Positions 45,644-55,599 of a stretch of 64,000 nucleotides of DNA are shown here, piece by piece. Each line of letters opens with the position of its first letter. The first letter of the stretch is position 1. Source of the DNA: Sphingomonas phyllosphaerae 5.2 (lineage in GTDB: Bacteria > Pseudomonadota > Alphaproteobacteria > Sphingomonadales > Sphingomonadaceae); contig NZ_ATTI01000001.1 in assembly GCF_000419605.1 (NCBI RefSeq), positions 1,832,501-1,896,500 of the forward strand, written 5' to 3'. Position numbers and translations under genes: made by a program. A model generated the notes under the pieces. The model was not told where the DNA came from, did no database searches, and saw only the letters and a list, made by a program, of their open reading frames with translations.

Positions 45644-48600
45644 TCACCCCGCCGCCTTCGCCAACCCCTTCGACAATTGCAGCGCGCCGTGCAGCCGCGC
45701 CTTCGGATCGGCCCAGACGCGGGTGAGCGCCAGCTTGCTGTCGGGACGCAGCTTCGCGATCCCGCCCAGCTTGTCGACATAGGCGAGCAAGCCGGCGATG
45801 TTAGGTGGCGTGTCGTCGTGGAACGCGACGAGCGCCCCCTTCGGCCCGACGTCGAGCTTGGCGACGCACGCCTTCTTGGCGTTCAGCTTGATTTCCATGA
45901 TCTTGACGAGATTGTCAGTCGCTTCGGGCAACGGGCCGAAGCGGTCGATCATCTCCGCGGCGAACGCCTCCAGCCCCTGGACCTCGTCGACGTCGTTGAG
46001 GCGGCGATAGAGCCCCATGCGCAGGTCGAGGTCGGGAACATATTCCTCAGGAATCAGGATCGGCGCATCGACGCTGATCTGTGGACTGAAGTCGCGCTGG
46101 CGTTCGCGGAAACCACCGGCCTTTGCCTCCATGATCGCGTCTTCGAGCATCGACTGGTACAGTTCGTAGCCCACCTCCTTGATGTGGCCCGATTGTTCGT
46201 CGCCGAGCAGATTGCCCGCGCCGCGGATGTCGAGGTCGTGACTGGCAAGCTGGAAGCCGGCGCCGAGCGAGTCGAGATCGCTCAGGACTTTCAACCGCTT
46301 CTCCGCCGCCTCCGTCATCTGCCGCTCCGGCGGGGCGACCATATAGGCGTAGGCGCGCGTCTTCGACCGGCCGACGCGGCCGCGCAGCTGGTAGAGTTGG
46401 GCGAGGCCGAAGCGGTCGGCGCGGTTGACGATCATCGTGTTGGCGGACGGGATGTCGATCCCGCTCTCGATGATCGTGGTCGACACCAGCACCTCGAATT
46501 TCTTGTCGTAGAACGCGGACATACGCTCCTCGACCTCGGTCGGTGAAAGCTGGCCGTGCGCGACGACATAGCGGATCTCGGGAACCTCGCGTCGCAGATA
46601 ATCCTCGATATCGGGCAGATCGGCGACGCGCGGTGTCACCAAAAAGCTCTGTCCGCCGCGATAATGTTCACGCAGTAACGCTTCGCGCAACACAACGGGG
46701 TCCCACGGCATGACGTAGGTGCGGACCGCCAGACGATCGACCGGCGGGGTCTGGATCACCGACAATTCCCGCAGGCCGCCCATCGCCATCTGGAGCGTGC
46801 GCGGGATCGGCGTCGCGGTCAGCGTCAGCATATGGACGTCGGCGCGCAGCGTCTTCAGCCGCTCCTTGTGCGTCACCCCGAAGCGCTGTTCCTCATCGAC
46901 GATCACGAGCCCGAGGCGCTTGAAGTCGACCGACTTGGCGAGCAACGCATGCGTGCCGATCACGATGTCGATCGTGCCGTTCGCAACGCCTTCCCGGACC
47001 TTCCTGGCCTCGGCCGCGGTCACCAGCCGCGAGAGGCGGCCGATCTCGAGCGGGAAGCCGTCGAAGCGCGCGCAGAAATTCTGGTAATGCTGACGCGCGA
47101 GCAACGTCGTCGGGCAGACGACCGCGACCTGCATCCCGGCCATCGCGGCGACGAACGCGGCGCGCAGCGCGACCTCGGTCTTGCCGAAGCCGACATCGCC
47201 GACGATCAGCCGGTCCATCGGCTTGCCCGCGGCCAGATCGTCGAGCACGTCGGAGATCGCGCGGTCCTGATCGTCGGTTTCCTCGTACGGGAAGCGATCG
47301 ACGAACGCCGGATAGCCGCTGGCGTCGGGTTCGGCGATCTCGCCCGGACGCAGCGCGCGTTCGGCGGCGACCGCGATCAGCGTGCCGGCGATCTCGCGGA
47401 TCCGCTCCTTCATCCGGCTCTTGCGGCGCTGCCACGCCTCGCCGCCGAGCCGGTCGAGGCTCGCGCCCTCCTCCGACGATCCGTAGCGTGAGAGGACCTC
47501 GAGATTTTCGACGGGTATGTAGAGCTTGTCGCCGCCGGCATATTCGAGCTGGACGCAATCGTGCGGCGCCTTGGCGACCGGCACCTGCGTCAACCCGACA
47601 TAGCGGCCGATGCCGTGGTCGGTGTGGACGACCAGATCGCCCGGCGAGAGCGTGGCGAGCTCGGCCAGGAACGCGTCGGCGGACTTGCGACGCTTGGCGC
47701 GACGGATCAGCCGGTCGCCGAGCATGTCCTGCTCGGTCAGCACCGCGACACCGGGCGCGGTGAAGCCGTGGTCGAGCCCGACGACAGTCAGCGCAACCCC
47801 GCCCGAGCTCTTCACATCGGCGGCGCCGAGCGCGGACTGCCATGTGTCGGCGAGCCGCGCACCGACGAGCCCATGATCGTCGAGCAGGCTCTTCAATCGA
47901 TCGCGGGCGCCGATCGAATAACTGGCGAGCACCGCCTTGCGCCCGTCCTTGCGCAGTCGATCGACGTGCGCGACGACCGCTTCGTAGACGTTGGCCTGAT
48001 TGGCGCGTTCCGGCGCGAAGTCGCGCGGACCATCGACCTGGAAGTCGAGCACGGTCGAGGATTCGGGTTCGTGGAACGGGGTGATGAAATGCGCCGGCAT
48101 TCCGGCGACCTCGGCACGCCATTCCGCCTCGTCGAGGTAGAGCGTCCTGGCGGGGAGGGCGCGATAGCTACCCGGCTCGGCCGCCTCCGCGCGCTTCCGG
48201 TTTTCGTAATAGTCGGCGACCGACTCAAGCCGGCTGTCGATCGCGGCCGGGGTGCCGGCGTCGCGCACCACGACGGCGTCGTCGCCGAGATGATCCCACA
48301 GCGTCGCCAGCTTCTCCTCGAAAAGCGGCAGCCAATGTTCCATCCCGGCGAGACGTCGGCCTTCGCTGACCGCCTGGTAGAGCGGGTCGCCGGTCGCGGT
48401 CGCGCCGAACTTCTCGCGGTAATGCGTGCGGAAGCGCTTGATGCTGTCGTCGTCGAGCAGCGCCTCCGACGCGGGCAGCAACACGAAGCCGTCGAGCCGC
48501 CCGGTGGTGCGCTGGTCGGCGGGGTCGAAGGTGCGGACGCTCTCGATCTCGTCGCCGAAGAAGTCGAGACGCAGCGCCTGCTCCTCGCCGCTGGGGAAGA

Positions 48601-49111
48601 GATCGACGATCCCGCCGCGGACTGCATATTCGCCCTGATCGTGGACGGTATCGGTGCGGACATAACCGTTCGCCTGCAACAACGCGCCGAGCCGGTCGCG
48701 GTCGATCCGCGCCCCGGGCTTCAGTTCGGCGACCAGTTGCCGGATGCGAAACGGCGTCAGCGTGCGCTGCGTCAGCGCGTTGACGGTGGTGAGGACGAGT
48801 TGCGCGCCCTTCGGCTTCTGCTGCAAGCGGTACAGCGCGCCGATCCGTTCCGCCATGACGCGCAGCGTCGGCGACGCGCGATCGTAGGGCAGGCAATCCC
48901 ACGCCGGCAGCTGCACCACCTCCAGCTCGGGTGCGAAATAGGGCGCGGTCGCGGCGACGCTGCGCATCTGCGCCTCGTCCGCGGCGACGAACACCGCCCG
49001 GCGCGGCGCGGCGCGCGCCAGATCGGCGAGCAGGGAAGGCAGGAAGCCGCCGGGAACCCCGGAGAGGGTCAGCGGCACCGTGGCCTTCAGGATCTTGGAA
49101 AGGTCGGGCAT
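45644..49111 (-). CDS. mfd: Transcription-repair coupling factor Mfd
   Basis: Large ATPase (1155 residues) that removes stalled RNA polymerase and recruits UvrA. The UvrB-like N-terminus (FVAADEAQMRSV, QLPAWDCLPYDRASP) is followed by the RNA-polymerase-interacting region (SPGDLVVHTDHGIGRYVGL). The RecG-like motor has GDVGFGKTEVALRAAF and IVDEEQRFGVTHKE. The TRCF C-terminal domain contains RMGLYRRLNDVDE. It looks complete. The gene sdhE lies upstream on the same strand, past a REP-like repeat. Confidence 0.98.
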   Translation of the reverse strand: MPDLSKILKATVPLTLSGVPGGFLPSLLADLARAAPRRAVFVAADEAQMRSVAATAPYFAPELEVVQLPAWDCLPYDRASPTLRVMAERIGALYRLQQKPKGAQLVLTTVNALTQRTLTPFRIRQLVAELKPGARIDRDRLGALLQANGYVRTDTVHDQGEYAVRGGIVDLFPSGEEQALRLDFFGDEIESVRTFDPADQRTTGRLDGFVLLPASEALLDDDSIKRFRTHYREKFGATATGDPLYQAVSEGRRLAGMEHWLPLFEEKLATLWDHLGDDAVVVRDAGTPAAIDSRLESVADYYENRKRAEAAEPGSYRALPARTLYLDEAEWRAEVAGMPAHFITPFHEPESSTVLDFQVDGPRDFAPERANQANVYEAVVAHVDRLRKDGRKAVLASYSIGARDRLKSLLDDHGLVGARLADTWQSALGAADVKSSGGVALTVVGLDHGFTAPGVAVLTEQDMLGDRLIRRAKRRKSADAFLAELATLSPGDLVVHTDHGIGRYVGLTQVPVAKAPHDCVQLEYAGGDKLYIPVENLEVLSRYGSSEEGASLDRLGGEAWQRRKSRMKERIREIAGTLIAVAAERALRPGEIAEPDASGYPAFVDRFPYEETDDQDRAISDVLDDLAAGKPMDRLIVGDVGFGKTEVALRAAFVAAMAGMQVAVVCPTTLLARQHYQNFCARFDGFPLEIGRLSRLVTAAEARKVREGVANGTIDIVIGTHALLAKSVDFKRLGLVIVDEEQRFGVTHKERLKTLRADVHMLTLTATPIPRTLQMAMGGLRELSVIQTPPVDRLAVRTYVMPWDPVVLREALLREHYRGGQSFLVTPRVADLPDIEDYLRREVPEIRYVVAHGQLSPTEVEERMSAFYDKKFEVLVSTTIIESGIDIPSANTMIVNRADRFGLAQLYQLRGRVGRSKTRAYAYMVAPPERQMTEAAEKRLKVLSDLDSLGAGFQLASHDLDIRGAGNLLGDEQSGHIKEVGYELYQSMLEDAIMEAKAGGFRERQRDFSPQISVDAPILIPEEYVPDLDLRMGLYRRLNDVDEVQGLEAFAAEMIDRFGPLPEATDNLVKIMEIKLNAKKACVAKLDVGPKGALVAFHDDTPPNIAGLLAYVDKLGGIAKLRPDSKLALTRVWADPKARLHGALQLSKGLAKAAG

Positions 49112-49137
49112 TATTGTTCTAGTTCCGCTTTTGGCTC

Positions 49138-49212
49138 GTCATTGCGAGCGCAGCGAAGCAATCCAGGGCGTCCTGGTCCAACTCTGGATTGCTTCGCTCC
49201 GCTCGCAATGAC
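49138..49212. repeat. REP-like long inverted repeat (copy 2)
   Basis: Arms of 29 bases (starting GTCATTGCGAGCGCAGCGAA at 49138-49166; right arm 49184-49212) pair with a single mismatch across a 17-base centre GGCGTCCTGGTCCAACT. The same centre and arm core recur at 17253-17320. It lies in the gap between sdhE and mfd. It would form a long hairpin in DNA or RNA and may stabilise or end the upstream transcript. Confidence 0.88.
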
Positions 49213-49249
49213 GGCGAGGCACTTTCCGCCTTCGCCGTGTTCCGTCCAG

Positions 49250-49525
49250 TCACATACCCGTGTCGAGCACCGTCACGAAATCGACTCGCCGCATCGTGTC
49301 CATCATCGCGCCGTCCCATTCGGGCGGACAGGCGATCGAGCCGATCGCCCAGCCCATGATGTCGACGTCCTGTTCCTCCAGCAGCCGCTCGAACCAGTCG
49401 AGCTGCTCCGCGTCCCACGTCGCGCCGTGGGCGTCGAAGAAGCCCCCGATCATCAGATCGGCCTCGCGCGTGCCGCGGTGCCACGCGCGGAAGCGCAGGC
49501 GTTTCAGGCGGATATCGTGGTCCAT
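49250..49525 (-). CDS. sdhE: FAD assembly factor SdhE
   Basis: Small protein of 91 residues that promotes covalent FAD attachment to succinate dehydrogenase. The signature RFRAWHRGTREADLMIGGFF contains the conserved RGxxE. I chose the ATG at 49525 because the long upstream ORF extension runs into the recG region. It is divergent from recG and upstream of mfd; this three-gene neighbourhood is common in alphaproteobacteria. Confidence 0.92.
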   Translation of the reverse strand: MDHDIRLKRLRFRAWHRGTREADLMIGGFFDAHGATWDAEQLDWFERLLEEQDVDIMGWAIGSIACPPEWDGAMMDTMRRVDFVTVLDTGM

Positions 49526-49598
49526 GACATTCCAATGCAAAACGACCGGCGGACGCTGGCGGCGACCGTCGGGGCAGGGTATCGGGCACCAGATAGTC

Positions 49599-51665
49599 AT
49601 GCGACCCGATATCCTCAATCCGCTGTTCGCCGAAGTCGAGGCGTTGAAGGGCGTCGGCCCCGGTCTTGCCAAGCCGCTCGAGCGGCTCGGGATCGCGCGC
49701 GTGCTCGATCTGCTGTTCCACGTGCCGTCGGGATGGGTCGACCGCTGGCCGCGCGACGAGCTGTTGCAGAGCGATGTCGGTCGCACGATCGCGATCACAC
49801 TGACCCCGACCGACTATCGTACCAGTAGCAGCCCGCGCGCACCGACCCGCGTGCTGGCGACCGATGCGCAGGGCAATGCGGTGGCGCTGGTCTTTTTCGG
49901 CGGCGGATCGGGACGGGTGCGCAAGCTGCTGCCGCTGGGCGAGTCGCGACGGGTGTCGGGCCGGCTCGACCAATACGGGCAGGACCTGCAGATCATCCAT
50001 CCGGAAGTCGGGGGTGAGGACGGCGACTTCCGCGAGCGCGAGGCGATCTACCCGTTGACCGAGGGCATGACGTCACGGCGACTGGGCGCGCTGGTCGAGC
50101 AGGCGCTGGCCCGCGCGCCCGAGCTGCCGGAGTGGATCGAGCCGAGCCTGAAGGCGCAGCGCGAGTGGCCGGGGTGGCGCGAGGCGATTTTGCGGCTCCA
50201 TGCCGATCCCGCGGATGCAGTGGCGCGGGCGCGGCTGGCGTATGACGAGGTGTTCGCCAACCAGCTGGCGCTGTCGATCGTGCGGGCCGACACGCGCAAG
50301 CGCCGGGGGCGGGCGTTGCAGGGCGACGGCCATTTGCGCGACATGCTGCGGTTGCCGTATCAATTGACCGGTGCGCAGGCGCGCAGCGTCCGCGAGATCG
50401 AGGGCGATCTGGCGCAGTCGGCACCGATGCTGCGGCTGCTGCAAGGCGACGTCGGTTCGGGCAAGACGCTGGTCGCCGCGATGGCGCTCCTCATCGCGGT
50501 CGAGGCGGGTGCGCAGGGGGCGATGCTCGCGCCGACCGAGATCCTCGCGCGCCAGCATTACGAGACGCTGCGGCGGACGCTGGCCGGGCTGCCGGTGGAA
50601 GTCGCGGTGCTGACCGGGCGCGACAAGGGCCGCGCGCGTGAGGCGACGCTGATGGGGCTGGCGGACGGTTCGATCCACCTTCTGGTCGGCACGCACGCGA
50701 TCTTCCAGGAGGCGGTCAGCTATCGTGACCTGGGGTTGGTGGTGGTCGACGAACAGCATCGCTTCGGCGTGGCGGAGCGGATGCTGCTGCAGGCCAAGGG
50801 GCGCACCCCGCCGCATGTGCTGGCCATGACCGCGACCCCGATCCCGCGCACGCTGACGCTCGCGCTGCACGGCGAGATGGACCAGAGCCGGCTGGACGAG
50901 ATGCCGCCCGGACGCGAGCCGATCGAGACGCGCGTCCTTTCCGAGGAACGTGTCGAGGAAGTCGTCAACGCGCTCGGCCGGCACCTGTCGGAAGGCAAGC
51001 AGGCCTATTGGGTCTGCCCGTTGGTAGAGGAGAGCGAAACCAGCGACCTGCAAGCCGCGGAGGCGCGCGCCGCCACGCTGGCGAGCCGCTTCGGCGGCGG
51101 AGAGCAGGGGCGCGTCGGGCTGGTGCACGGGCGGATGAAGGGCGTGGAGAAGGATGCGGTGATGGCGCGCTTCTCGGCCGGGGCGACCGGCGTGCTCGTC
51201 GCGACGACCGTGATCGAGGTCGGCGTCGACGTACCGAATGCGACGCTGATCGTGATCGAGCATGCCGACCGCTTCGGGCTGGCGCAGCTTCACCAGTTGC
51301 GCGGTCGCGTCGGGCGCGGCGGGGGGCGATCGGTGTGCCTGTTGCTGCGCGGTGGCTCGTTGAGCGAGACGGCGCGCGCGCGGCTGGCGCTGATGCGTGA
51401 GACCAACGACGGGTTCCGGATCGCCGAGGAGGACTTGCGGCTGCGCGGGGCGGGGGAGTTGCTGGGTACGCGGCAATCGGGTGAGGCGATGTTCCGGCTG
51501 GCGACGCCGGATTTGCTGAGCGAGTTGCTGCCGGCCGCGACCGACGATGCACGGCTGTTGATCGATCGCGACGGCGGGCTGAGCGGCGTGCGCGGGCAGG
51601 CGGCACGTACCGCATTGTATCTGTTCGAACGGGACGCCGGCGTCACCTTGTTGCGGTCGGGCTGA
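49599..51665 (+). CDS. recG: ATP-dependent DNA helicase RecG
   Basis: Branch-migrating helicase that remodels stalled forks, 688 residues from the ATG at 49599; the ORF is open back to 49260 but that part overlaps sdhE on the other strand. The wedge/OB domain is at about 55-150. Motor motifs are GDVGSGKTLVAAM (Walker A), VVDEQHRFGV (motif II) and AMTATPIPRTL (III); the later QLRGRVGRGGGRSVCLL matches motif VI. Complete for the family. Confidence 0.97.
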   Translation: MRPDILNPLFAEVEALKGVGPGLAKPLERLGIARVLDLLFHVPSGWVDRWPRDELLQSDVGRTIAITLTPTDYRTSSSPRAPTRVLATDAQGNAVALVFFGGGSGRVRKLLPLGESRRVSGRLDQYGQDLQIIHPEVGGEDGDFREREAIYPLTEGMTSRRLGALVEQALARAPELPEWIEPSLKAQREWPGWREAILRLHADPADAVARARLAYDEVFANQLALSIVRADTRKRRGRALQGDGHLRDMLRLPYQLTGAQARSVREIEGDLAQSAPMLRLLQGDVGSGKTLVAAMALLIAVEAGAQGAMLAPTEILARQHYETLRRTLAGLPVEVAVLTGRDKGRAREATLMGLADGSIHLLVGTHAIFQEAVSYRDLGLVVVDEQHRFGVAERMLLQAKGRTPPHVLAMTATPIPRTLTLALHGEMDQSRLDEMPPGREPIETRVLSEERVEEVVNALGRHLSEGKQAYWVCPLVEESETSDLQAAEARAATLASRFGGGEQGRVGLVHGRMKGVEKDAVMARFSAGATGVLVATTVIEVGVDVPNATLIVIEHADRFGLAQLHQLRGRVGRGGGRSVCLLLRGGSLSETARARLALMRETNDGFRIAEEDLRLRGAGELLGTRQSGEAMFRLATPDLLSELLPAATDDARLLIDRDGGLSGVRGQAARTALYLFERDAGVTLLRSG

Positions 51666-51676
51666 GGGAGACGGGC

Positions 51677-52114
51677 GTGGGCGGATTGTTGCCGATCGTG
51701 ATCGTGATCGTCGCGGGGCTGGGGCTGGCGATCCAGCCGCCGACCAACGCGGCGCTCGCGCGTGTGTCGGGATCGGTGTGGCTGGCCGCGCTCGTGTCGT
51801 TCACGATCGGCACCACGGCGTTGCTGGTGGTGTGGGCGTTCGACCGGACGCCGCTGTCGGCGCTGCGCGGGGCGCCGTGGTGGGCCTGGCTGGGTGGCCT
51901 GTACGGCGCGGCGTTCGTGGCCGCGCTGGCGTTCGCGGCGCCGCGGCTGGGGATCGCGGCCGCGCTGAGCATCGCGGTGGCCAGTCAGCTGGCGGCGGCG
52001 CTGACGCTCGATCATCTCGGGTTGCTGCAATTGCCGCAGCAGCCGGTGACGCTCACCAAGCTGGCGGGAATCGCGCTGGTGCTGATCGGGGTCGTGGTGT
52101 TCCGGCGCGGTTAG
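51677..52114 (+). CDS. DMT family membrane protein (YdcZ/DUF606-like)
   Basis: Inner-membrane protein of 145 residues with about five hydrophobic helices, a half-size drug/metabolite transporter. GLGLAIQPPTNAALARVSGS and TLTKLAGIALVLIGVVVFRRG are typical of DUF606. Starts at GTG 51677, eleven bases after recG, so it is probably read through from recG. It converges on the PilZ gene with a four-base overlap of stop codons. Substrate unknown. Confidence 0.85.
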   Translation: MGGLLPIVIVIVAGLGLAIQPPTNAALARVSGSVWLAALVSFTIGTTALLVVWAFDRTPLSALRGAPWWAWLGGLYGAAFVAALAFAAPRLGIAAALSIAVASQLAAALTLDHLGLLQLPQQPVTLTKLAGIALVLIGVVVFRRG

Positions 52115-52422
52115 CGCATCGCGGCGATCACGAACTGATAGAGCGACGGCGGCACTTCCTGCGCCAGCTTGCAGCCGATCCGCCCGCCGAGCGCCCAACG
52201 CACTTCGGCGACGAAGCTGCCGGCGACCGGCAGCGTCACGGTGAGGGTTTCGCCGACCGTGATCGCCTCATCGCAGCGCGCCATGAAGCCGTTCGGCGAA
52301 AGGTTTACGATCGTGGCGAGTCGCGCCGCGCCGTCCGCGCGGCACAGCATCGCGCGGTGCAGCGTTTCGTCGCGCGGTTCGACGCGGTCCTCATACGCCA
52401 TCATCGCCATTCGTGCGGGCAT
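52111..52422 (-). CDS. PilZ domain protein (first)
   Basis: Single-domain protein of 103 residues. The start is ATG 52422, because GGAG just upstream (inside a longer TTG-started frame) is its ribosome site. The PilZ-like core reads IVNLSPNGFMARCDEAITVGETL and the expected short strand pattern; a clean RxxxR c-di-GMP switch is not obvious, though VEPRDETLHRA lies in that region. A second PilZ gene lies at 58195-58527. Binding of c-di-GMP is therefore uncertain. Confidence 0.78.
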   Translation of the reverse strand: MPARMAMMAYEDRVEPRDETLHRAMLCRADGAARLATIVNLSPNGFMARCDEAITVGETLTVTLPVAGSFVAEVRWALGGRIGCKLAQEVPPSLYQFVIAAMR

Positions 52423-52487
52423 GTCATTCTCCAACGCTACGCGTCGGTTATCATGCCGAACGGGTTAACGTGGCGTGAGCGGAGCCG

Positions 52488-53714
52488 TTAAGCCGGGTTC
52501 ACGATCCCGTGATGCTTCTTGCCGGCGGAGATGCGGACCGGCGCGTCGCCGACCGTCACCACCGCGGCTTCGTCGGCGACCTTCTCGCCGTCGATTCGCG
52601 CGCCGCCACCCTTGATCAGCCGTCGCGCCTCGCCCTTCGACGCGGCGAAGCCCAGCGCGACCAGCACGTCCACCAGCGGCGTGGTGCCGCCCGCGACGAT
52701 CGACGGCAGCGAGCCGCCGCTCGCCCCCTCCTCGAAGGTACGGCGGGCGGTCTCCGCGGCTTCGTCGGCCGCGGCGCGTCCGCGGCACATCGCGGTGGCT
52801 TCGTTGGCGAGTATCTTCTTCGCCTCGTTGATCTCGGCGCCTTCCAGTGCCTCCAGTCGCGCGATCTCGTCCAGCGGCAGGTCGGTGAACAGCCGCAGGA
52901 AGCGTCCGACATCGCGATCGTCGGTGTTGCGCCAGAACTGCCAATAATCGAAATGCGGCAGCTGATCCTCGTGCAGCCACACCGCGCCTGCGACCGTCTT
53001 CCCCATCTTCTCGCCCGAGGCGGTGGTGAGCAGCGGGGTGGTGACGCCGAACACCTCGGCCCCGTCCATCCGCCGCGCCAGCTCGACGCCGTTGACGATG
53101 TTGCCCCATTGGTCGCTGCCGCCCATCTGGAGCCGCACGCCCTGTCGCCGCGCGAGCTCGCGGAAATCGTAGCCCTGCAGGATCATATAGTTGAACTCGA
53201 GGAAGCTGAGCGACTGCTCGCGATCGAGCCGCAGCTTGACCGAGTCGAAGCTGAGCATCCGGTTGACGCTGAAATGCTGGCCGACCTCCCGCAGGAACGG
53301 GATGTATTCCAGCTTGTCGAGCCATTCGGCGTTGTCGAGCATGATCGCGTCGCCGGGGCCGTCGCCGAAGGTCAGGAAGCGATCGAAGATGCGGCGGATG
53401 CCGGCGGCGTTGGCGGCGATCACCGCGTCGCTGTTCAGCTTGCGCGCCTCGTCCTTGAAGCTGGGATCGCCGATCTTGCCGGTCCCGCCGCCCATCAGCA
53501 CGACCGGCTTGTGCCCGGCCTGTTGCAGGCGGCGCAGCAGCATGATCTGCACCAGGCTGCCGACGTGCAGCGAAGGTGCGGTCGGATCGAAACCGATATA
53601 GCCCGGCACGATCTGCCGGCCGGCCAGCGCATCGAGCGCGGCGGCGTCGGTCATCTGGTGGATGTAGCCGCGCGCGGTGAGCGTACGGAGCAGATCGGAC
53701 TGATATTCGGTCAT
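52488..53714 (-). CDS. tyrS: Tyrosyl-tRNA synthetase
   Basis: Class I synthetase of 408 residues. The HIGH motif appears as [10 protein letters not shown] and KMSKS as EKMGKTVAG; the tyrosine-binding region includes [14 protein letters not shown] and [10 protein letters not shown]. The C-terminal S4 domain binds tRNA. It follows the NlpD-like gene by 24 bases on the same strand, making the last gene of a serS-surE-nlpD-tyrS run. Confidence 0.97.
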   Translation of the reverse strand: MTEYQSDLLRTLTARGYIHQMTDAAALDALAGRQIVPGYIGFDPTAPSLHVGSLVQIMLLRRLQQAGHKPVVLMGGGTGKIGDPSFKDEARKLNSDAVIAANAAGIRRIFDRFLTFGDGPGDAIMLDNAEWLDKLEYIPFLREVGQHFSVNRMLSFDSVKLRLDREQSLSFLEFNYMILQGYDFRELARRQGVRLQMGGSDQWGNIVNGVELARRMDGAEVFGVTTPLLTTASGEKMGKTVAGAVWLHEDQLPHFDYWQFWRNTDDRDVGRFLRLFTDLPLDEIARLEALEGAEINEAKKILANEATAMCRGRAAADEAAETARRTFEEGASGGSLPSIVAGGTTPLVDVLVALGFAASKGEARRLIKGGGARIDGEKVADEAAVVTVGDAPVRISAGKKHHGIVNPA

Positions 53715-53738
53715 GGTGCCGCGTTCGTTACACGCGCG

Positions 53739-54821
53739 TCAGCGGCGCGGCAATTGCGTGACCGGATCGACCGGCGTGCGGCCGCGGCGCAGCTCGAAAT
53801 GAAGTTCCGGTCGATCGGCGAACCCGGTCTGACCGCTGATCGCGATCACCTGTCCGCGCGTCACCGCCTGACCGCGGCGCACCAGCAGCTTGCCGGCATG
53901 GCCGTAGATCGAGGTCCAGTTGCCGCCGTGCTTGACGATCACCAGCCCGCCGAGCGCGGCGATACCGTCACCGGCGTAGGCGATCGTGCCCGCGGCCGCC
54001 GCCTTCACTTCGGTGCCGCCGGGCACCGCGATCTCGATCCCGTCGAAGCGTTCGCCACTCGCGCCCGCGCCGAAGCGGCGCACGATTCGCCCGCTGAGCG
54101 GCCAGACGAAGCGTCCGGGCGCGGCGCTGGGACCGGCGACCGCCACATAGGCGGCCGGGACGCGGGTGGCGCCGGCCACCGGACGGACCGGCGCGCGGCC
54201 ACTTGCCACCGCCGGCTCCCCGCCGGTCAGGATCGTGTCGACGTCGAGCGTGAAGGCGGCGGCGCGCTGCGCGGCGGAGCCCGGAACCGCGGGGATCAAC
54301 ACGCGCTGCCCGGTCATCAGCAGGAACGGCTCGCGCAGGTCGTTGGCGGCGATCACCTGCGACCATGGCACGCCATAGGCGCGCGCGATGGCGATGCCGG
54401 TCTGGCCGGGATCGACCCGGTGATAGCGCCCGCCCGGAATCGCCAGCCGTTGCCCGATCCGCACCTCGTACGGCGGAGAAAGCGCGTTGCGGCGTGCGAT
54501 AGCCTGCGCCGAGGCGCCGGTACGCTCGGCGATCGCGCTCAGCGTGTCGCCGCGGCGCACGACGACGTCCTGCGCGATGACCAGCCGTGCGTCGGGCGCG
54601 ACCGGGCGCGCTTCCCATGCCGGGCGCGCGGCGGCAAGTTGCTGGACCGGTGCGCGCTCCTCCGCCTCGTGAGGGAGCGGCGGTGGGTGCGGTGCCTCGG
54701 CGGGCGCCGGGAGGGCCCGGGGTGGCGGTGGCGGTGCCGGCGCCGACGGTGCGGGCGGCGTTGCGGCGGGAATACAGGCCGTCAGCAGCAGCGCTGCACC
54801 GGTGACCGCCGCCGCCCGCAT
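53739..54821 (-). CDS. LysM/M23 lipoprotein, NlpD-like with degenerate LytM site
   Basis: Envelope lipoprotein of 360 residues: lipobox LLLTAC, a Pro/Ala-rich spacer, two LysM repeats (VVRRGDTLSAIAERTGASA and YHRVDPGQTGIAIARAYGV) and a C-terminal LytM/M23 domain. The metal-binding His and Asp of active enzymes are replaced (RFDGIEIAVPGG), while YGHAGK and LHFELRRG remain. So it is probably an amidase activator like NlpD or EnvC, not a peptidase. It lies directly downstream of surE. Confidence 0.88.
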   Translation of the reverse strand: MRAAAVTGAALLLTACIPAATPPAPSAPAPPPPPRALPAPAEAPHPPPLPHEAEERAPVQQLAAARPAWEARPVAPDARLVIAQDVVVRRGDTLSAIAERTGASAQAIARRNALSPPYEVRIGQRLAIPGGRYHRVDPGQTGIAIARAYGVPWSQVIAANDLREPFLLMTGQRVLIPAVPGSAAQRAAAFTLDVDTILTGGEPAVASGRAPVRPVAGATRVPAAYVAVAGPSAAPGRFVWPLSGRIVRRFGAGASGERFDGIEIAVPGGTEVKAAAAGTIAYAGDGIAALGGLVIVKHGGNWTSIYGHAGKLLVRRGQAVTRGQVIAISGQTGFADRPELHFELRRGRTPVDPVTQLPRR

Positions 54822-54828
54822 CGTGGCG

Positions 54829-55599
54829 TTACATTCCGGCGTAGGCGTCGGTGAGCGCCGGGATCGATCCGTGCAGCGTCAGGTCCAGCTGGAGCGGGGT
54901 GATCGTGATCCAGCCCTGCGTCACCGTCGACAGGTCGGTCGCGTCGTTGGCGGGCGGGGTGGCGCGGCCCATCGACAGCCAGTGATATTCGAAACCCCGC
55001 GGGTCGGTGCGCGTGTCGAAACGGACTCGACCATAATCGCGCAAGCCCTGCGGCACGACGCGCACGCCCTTGACGGCGCCCGCTTCCGGCTCCGGAAAAT
55101 TGATATTGACCACCGATCGCGGCGCCCATTCGTGATCGAGCAGCGGGCGCAGCACGCGCGCGCCCCATTCCTCCGCCGCCGCGAACGACACGTCGGCACC
55201 CGGCTCGCGCCGGCCGTAGCGCTGGCTGAGCGCGACCGAGCGAACCCCGGCCAACGCGCCCTCCATCGCCGCGGATACGGTGCCCGAATACATCACGTCC
55301 TCGGCGATGTTGCCGCCGCGGTTGACGCCCGACAGGATCAGGTCGGGCGGTGTCTCGCGCATCAGCTCGGACAAGGCATACATCACGGCGTCGGTCGGCG
55401 TGCCCGACACTGCGAAGCGCCTCTCCGCATATTGGCGAACGCGGAGCGGGCGCGTCAGCGTCAGCGACCGCCCGGTCCCGGATTGCTCGGAAGCCGGGGC
55501 ACAGACCCAGACATCGTCGGAAAGCTGCGCGGCGATCCGCTCCAGCACTTCCAGCCCGGGTGCGTGATAGCCGTCGTCGTTGGAGAGCAGGATCCGCAT
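54829..55599 (-). CDS. surE: 5'/3'-nucleotidase SurE
   Basis: Metal-dependent nucleoside monophosphatase of 256 residues. The N-terminal LLSNDDGYHAPG supplies the Asp-Asp metal ligands and SGVNRGGNIAEDVMYSGTV the Asn ligand and active-site loop. The ATG shares one base with the serS stop (TGATG), so the genes are coupled. NlpD-like gene follows within eight bases. Gene order serS-surE-nlpD is common in this class. Confidence 0.95.
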   Translation of the reverse strand: MRILLSNDDGYHAPGLEVLERIAAQLSDDVWVCAPASEQSGTGRSLTLTRPLRVRQYAERRFAVSGTPTDAVMYALSELMRETPPDLILSGVNRGGNIAEDVMYSGTVSAAMEGALAGVRSVALSQRYGRREPGADVSFAAAEEWGARVLRPLLDHEWAPRSVVNINFPEPEAGAVKGVRVVPQGLRDYGRVRFDTRTDPRGFEYHWLSMGRATPPANDATDLSTVTQGWITITPLQLDLTLHGSIPALTDAYAGM

